A DNA stretch of 64,000 bases from Lachnospiraceae bacterium (GTDB lineage: Bacteria > Bacillota > Clostridia > Lachnospirales > Lachnospiraceae): positions 1 through 64,000 of the forward strand of contig JAGAYR010000010.1 of the NCBI GenBank assembly GCA_017940415.1. The letters run 5' to 3'. The first letter of the stretch is position 1; every line of letters starts with the position of its first letter. The notes beneath the pieces are model-generated. The model searched no databases. It saw only the letters and a program-made list of their open reading frames with translations, and had not been told where the DNA came from. The translations under genes were made by a program, and so were the position numbers. Shown here piece after piece: positions 60,997 to 64,000 of the stretch.

Positions 60997-62011
60997 TGCT
61001 ACCGGCATAAAATATTTTATTGTTCACGCATGTGTGGAGATAGTTTGTTTCTACCTGCTCAGATATCACTACCCTGTGATCCTTTCCGGGATCATAGCGC
61101 TTACTTTTGACTTCTTTGCTTTTCTGCCCCAGGGCATCATCGGGGATTTCATCATAAGACATAAAAATATCCCTTACGAAACCATAGGAAATGTCCTTAT
61201 GCTCATTTCCGTATTTTTGGTATGGTCTTCATTAAAGCCCGTTCATGTAACAGGCTACATCGTGCTTGCCATAGGCAATGCCATCCTGCACGAATGCGGT
61301 GCAATATCAACGGTAGCAGACAGTAAGGGACGTCTGTTTCCCTCATCCCTTTTCGTATCCGGAGGTTCCTTCGGCGTCGTTATCGGTCAGACTCTGGGCA
61401 TAAACGGACTTCCGCCCTACTTTCTCATTATTCCTCTTGTCATTTCGGAAATCTGCTGTCTTTCTTCCCGCAAATCTCTGAGAGCTGACTCTTATCCCGT
61501 ATTTGACTGTGTAAATAAAAAGATCCCCTTAGGGATCATTCTTCTGGCTGCATTTATCGTAACAACAGTAAGAAGCTACATCGGATATGCCATTCCTATT
61601 TCCTGGAATAAAGAAATATGGCAGTCCTTCTTTTTATTTTTCACAATGGGATTCGGCAAAGCCCTGGGCGGTCTTCTGGCAGATACCATAGGAGTCAGAA
61701 AGACCGCATGGATCGGAACTCTTGTCGCGGTCCCCTTTCTGCTGTTCGGAGACAAGCTGATGGTAGTTTCCTGCATCGGAGTCTTTTTCTTCTCCATGAC
61801 CATGAGCATCACCTTTGCCATGTGCCTCAGTGTCCTGAAAAAAAATCCGGGAATGGCTTTCGGCATAACCACCGCCGCTCTATTCCTCGGACTTCTTCCC
61901 GTATTCTTCGTACGTTTCGATAATATGGTAAATGCAGTTCTAATCACCGCATTTTCTCTTTTAAGTTTCTTCCTTCTTTACTTCACTCTTAAAAAGCCGG
62001 TAAAGGAATGA
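60956..62011 (+). CDS. MFS-like multi-spanning membrane protein
   Basis: A 351-residue protein with 10-12 predicted helices and MFS-like features (GKALGGLLADTIGVRKTAWI resembles the loop 8-9 signature; FDFFAFLPQGIIGDFIIRHK the loop 2-3 region). The substrate is unknown. The start is uncertain: ATG 60956 and ATG 60983 both lack a good ribosome site and lie in the previous gene's 3' end, so coupled translation is likely. Its stop lies 13 bases from the convergent thiN stop with no clear terminator between. Confidence 0.78.
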   Translation: MKKLPKKKTMNRADATGIKYFIVHACVEIVCFYLLRYHYPVILSGIIALTFDFFAFLPQGIIGDFIIRHKNIPYETIGNVLMLISVFLVWSSLKPVHVTGYIVLAIGNAILHECGAISTVADSKGRLFPSSLFVSGGSFGVVIGQTLGINGLPPYFLIIPLVISEICCLSSRKSLRADSYPVFDCVNKKIPLGIILLAAFIVTTVRSYIGYAIPISWNKEIWQSFFLFFTMGFGKALGGLLADTIGVRKTAWIGTLVAVPFLLFGDKLMVVSCIGVFFFSMTMSITFAMCLSVLKKNPGMAFGITTAALFLGLLPVFFVRFDNMVNAVLITAFSLLSFFLLYFTLKKPVKE

Positions 62012-62023
62012 TCTCGGACCGGA

Positions 62024-62644
62024 TCAGAATACTTTGACAAGGAGCAGCTTTCCTTCTCTTACGCTCACGCAAGCCTTTCCGCCGGGCAGCACCTCATTGC
62101 TGATGCCGTACTGGTACTCGCATGTGATCTCACCGTCATCAAGAGGATATTTGGCCCCTTCGATCTTAATACCTCTTGCACATCCGGTCATGTTCAGAAG
62201 CGAGAAGTAGGAATAACCTTCTTCCACATATACCGGCTTATCCGAAACTATTTCCATCTCGGAATAATCATCTATGATGCTTCCTTTTTTTCCTTTCGAA
62301 TCAAGATAAAGCAGGATCGAGATATTTCCCATTGTATGATCGAATCTGTTTCCCACCACACCTATGAGAAGGTATTCTTCAAATCCTCTCTTTATAGCTT
62401 CCTTGACCGCATAGAATGTATCCGTGTCATCTTTTTCACATGGAAGTGTGATGGTCTCCACATCCATATGAGGATCTTTTCCGGAATCAAAGTCGCCGAC
62501 TATCAGGTCCGGCTTCACGCCGAGACTGTCCATATATTTGAGTCCGCCGTCGCAGAAAACAAAGAAATCATCCCCTGTCAGGATCTTCTTTATACGATCA
62601 TATTCCTTAATATCGGCATTACCGATTATGACGCATCTTTGCAT
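62024..62644 (-). CDS. thiN: thiamine diphosphokinase
   Basis: Makes thiamine diphosphate from thiamine. The 206-residue protein has the family pattern FVFCDGGLKYMDSLGVKPDL, then IVGDFDSGKDPH, KDDTDTFYAVKEAI and GVVGNRFDHTMGNI, with a C-terminal beta domain. In many Firmicutes it lies beside rsgA or rpe; here it is alone. A TGA-TACAAT extended -10 (around 62687-62692) precedes it. No TPP riboswitch is apparent in the short leader. Confidence 0.93.
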   Translation of the reverse strand: MQRCVIIGNADIKEYDRIKKILTGDDFFVFCDGGLKYMDSLGVKPDLIVGDFDSGKDPHMDVETITLPCEKDDTDTFYAVKEAIKRGFEEYLLIGVVGNRFDHTMGNISILLYLDSKGKKGSIIDDYSEMEIVSDKPVYVEEGYSYFSLLNMTGCARGIKIEGAKYPLDDGEITCEYQYGISNEVLPGGKACVSVREGKLLLVKVF

Positions 62645-62721
62645 TTCAAAAACCTTCTTTACAGCAAGTGTTTATAAGCTTTGTAAATTGTATCATGTTT
62701 TGCTGAGTTTAACCCAACGTC

Positions 62722-62750
62722 TTTACAAAACTATCCTGTGCTAATACAGT
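62722..62750 (+). promoter_or_regulatory. sigma-A promoter of tadA, likely leaderless
   Basis: TTTACA (62722-62727), 17 bases, TACAGT (62745-62750). The predicted transcription start falls at about 62757, the A of the tadA ATG, and there is no ribosome site. Confidence 0.65.
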
Positions 62751-62756
62751 ATTATT

Positions 62757-63242
62757 ATGCTTACTGAAGATGAAAAATTCATGAAACAGGCCATCAAGCT
62801 GGCTAAAAAAGCATCGGATGCAGGTGAGGTTCCCATAGGGTGCGTCATCGTAAAAGACGGTAAGATAATCGGTCGCGGATACAACAGAAGAAACACAGAC
62901 CACTCCACCCTCTCCCATGCTGAAATGAATGCCATCAAGAAGGCAAGTTCTTATCTCCATGACTGGCGACTGGAAGAATGTACCATGTATGTAACCTTGG
63001 AGCCCTGTCAGATGTGTGCGGGGGCATGCATCCAGGCACGCATTCCAAGAGTCGTCATCGGTTGTCTCTCGCCCAAATCGGGCAGCTGCGGTACCGTGGC
63101 ATCAATCCTGGGTAACGAAAATTTCATGCATACCTGCGAGATAGAGACGGGAGTTCTTTCCGATGAATGCAGTGCAGTGCTCAAAGAATTCTTCATCCGC
63201 ATGAGAGCGGAAAAGAAAGCACTGGATCAGGCATATAAATAA
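62757..63242 (+). CDS. tadA: tRNA adenosine(34) deaminase
   Basis: Converts A34 to inosine in tRNA-Arg(ACG). The 161-residue protein has the zinc deaminase motifs HAEMNAI (His and catalytic Glu, about 54) and PCQMCAGAC (about 85). The N-terminus (MLTEDEKFMKQAIKLAKKAS) matches family members, so the ATG at 62757 is likely correct although no Shine-Dalgarno precedes it. The promoter ends seven bases upstream, predicting a leaderless mRNA. Confidence 0.94.
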   Translation: MLTEDEKFMKQAIKLAKKASDAGEVPIGCVIVKDGKIIGRGYNRRNTDHSTLSHAEMNAIKKASSYLHDWRLEECTMYVTLEPCQMCAGACIQARIPRVVIGCLSPKSGSCGTVASILGNENFMHTCEIETGVLSDECSAVLKEFFIRMRAEKKALDQAYK

Positions 63243-63265
63243 GTTCTGAAAAGGTATTTCGGGGA

Positions 63266-63281
63266 AGTGTCTTAAGACACT
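63266..63281. other. 16-bp perfect palindrome between tadA and the next gene
   Basis: AGTGTCTTAAGACACT is fully self-complementary and lies in the 69-base gap. There is no T-run. It could be an operator or a weak hairpin. Confidence 0.45.
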
Positions 63282-63311
63282 GAAAAACAAAATGAATAAG
63301 GAGGCTTTTTT

Positions 63312-64000
63312 ATGTCCGTAATGACCAGACCTGAAGTAAAGAAGATTCCTGGGGGGAAATATTGGGAGCAGACTTACGAGAATTTTTATCTCAAATCCTA
63401 TGTTCCCGATAATGATATAGAAAGTCAGGTTAACAACTATACTTTCAGAGCTCCACTGCTTCTTGTATTCGAAGAAAACAAGATGACCGTTGACGAAGCG
63501 GTTTCTTTTGCGGAGAAGACCGGTCTTTCCAAAATTGCATCAGCCGTTGATGCATCCGTGCTCTTCATATATCCCACTTGCGAAGGCGGATGGGATAACG
63601 CTTCTGTAGAACTCTACAAAGAACTTATATCCCAGACCAAGATGTATCCCGAGTACGAGGACGGCATCGCAGAGATCCACGATTTCTTCACCCATGAATT
63701 CAAAGGATATTTCATAAGAGGTGCCATCTTCAGAGCAGATATCTACAGCTACGGAAAGTCCGCAGACTACGTTGCAAGAACCCTGCTTAAACAGGTGGAC
63801 GGCGAATACCTCTGGGGTCCCGGAGAGATCACACCCGCCATGTGTTCAATGGAAAGACTCAGCGTAATACCCACTGTAGAGCGAAGGGATATCCCCATCA
63901 TTTCCGTTGCAAACAGCGATGAGATCAATGCAGCATTTAAAGACTGTGAATATCTTCTGGTAAAAGAAAACGCAGATTACGAGGCTGACTTCAAAGCATT
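63312..64000 (+). CDS. unidentified protein, cut by the window end
   Basis: The frame opens at an ATG with AAGGAGG seven bases upstream and runs open to the end of the window, so at least 229 residues are encoded. The visible part starts [20 protein letters not shown]. The segment [20 protein letters not shown] resembles an early strand of alpha/beta-hydrolase esterases, and the Tyr/Phe-rich stretch [11 protein letters not shown] fits a secreted or cytosolic enzyme with no signal peptide. I cannot name it with confidence; the catalytic part may lie beyond the window. Confidence 0.7.
   Translation, partial: MSVMTRPEVKKIPGGKYWEQTYENFYLKSYVPDNDIESQVNNYTFRAPLLLVFEENKMTVDEAVSFAEKTGLSKIASAVDASVLFIYPTCEGGWDNASVELYKELISQTKMYPEYEDGIAEIHDFFTHEFKGYFIRGAIFRADIYSYGKSADYVARTLLKQVDGEYLWGPGEITPAMCSMERLSVIPTVERRDIPIISVANSDEINAAFKDCEYLLVKENADYEADFKA

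Noticed and set aside
62645..62700. TPP riboswitch upstream of thiN
   Set aside because: The leader is too short and lacks the conserved THI-element pattern.

Overview
The window reads as chromosomal DNA of a motile, Gram-positive anaerobe of the Clostridia, most likely a Lachnospiraceae member (Butyrivibrio/Roseburia-like). The evidence is the CsrA/FliW flagellar switch, FtsEX with a secreted M23 hydrolase and CtpA, RNase J with YlbF, type III glutamine synthetase, an FprA-type flavodiiron protein, a GH10 xylanase-like enzyme, and sigma-A and sigma-D style promoters. Family placement is an inference. No prophage, insertion sequence or CRISPR array is visible. Most genes lie on the minus strand in short operons separated by clear hairpin terminators.

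Layout. 0-2.3 kb: greA-lysS behind a near-consensus promoter. 2.3-9.6 kb: late flagellar operon flgM-flgN-flgK-flgK-flgL-fliW-csrA, read from a sigma-D promoter. 9.7-12.9 kb: asnS, a trigger-factor-like lipoprotein and a small membrane protein. 13-15.4 kb: an autoregulated GntR/FCD regulator, ispE, and an orphan gene with its own sigma-D promoter. 15.5-25.6 kb: pyrC-pyrK-pyrD, a giant RND transporter, a MocR-type regulator divergent from a pyridoxamine kinase, and deoC. 25.7-34.3 kb: an NlpC/P60 hydrolase, a CapA-like protein, the CdaR-like - ftsE - ftsX - M23 - ctpA run, and a YjfB-type motility protein. 34.4-42.4 kb: CvfB, acyl-ACP thioesterase, a CPBP protease with a Q/Y/G repeat tail, tRNA-Gln, a DUF815 ATPase, glnN and an LCP protein. 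42.4-48 kb: a block resembling the Bacillus yrr region (ireB-ruvX-DUF1292-rnjA-ylbF-mltG-like-trmR-trhP). 48-64 kb: thiI, an HPr-like protein, mtaB, GH10, FprA, a chemoreceptor, the cysE-prmA-rsmE-cysteine desulfurase operon, a three-gene membrane cassette, thiN, tadA and a partial gene cut by the window end.

How it works together. Three themes stand out. The first is late flagellar assembly with post-transcriptional control: FlgM, FlgN, the hook-filament junction proteins and FliW/CsrA share one operon, and the flgL leader carries hairpins that present GGA in their loops, as CsrA targets do. The second is tRNA modification: thiI, mtaB, trhP, trmR, tadA and a cysteine desulfurase all sit within about 20 kb. 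The third is envelope maintenance: FtsEX/M23/CtpA, NlpC/P60, LCP, an MltG-like protein and the RND pump.

The most interesting points for follow-up are: the CsrA-type flgL leader; an exact 12-bp sequence shared by the GntR/FCD gene and the glnN promoter, suggesting a regulator of nitrogen assimilation; the MocR regulator whose PLP-anchoring lysine reads as arginine; a chemoreceptor with a beta-rich, lectin-like inserted domain; the sigma-D orphan gene; and a predicted leaderless tadA mRNA.
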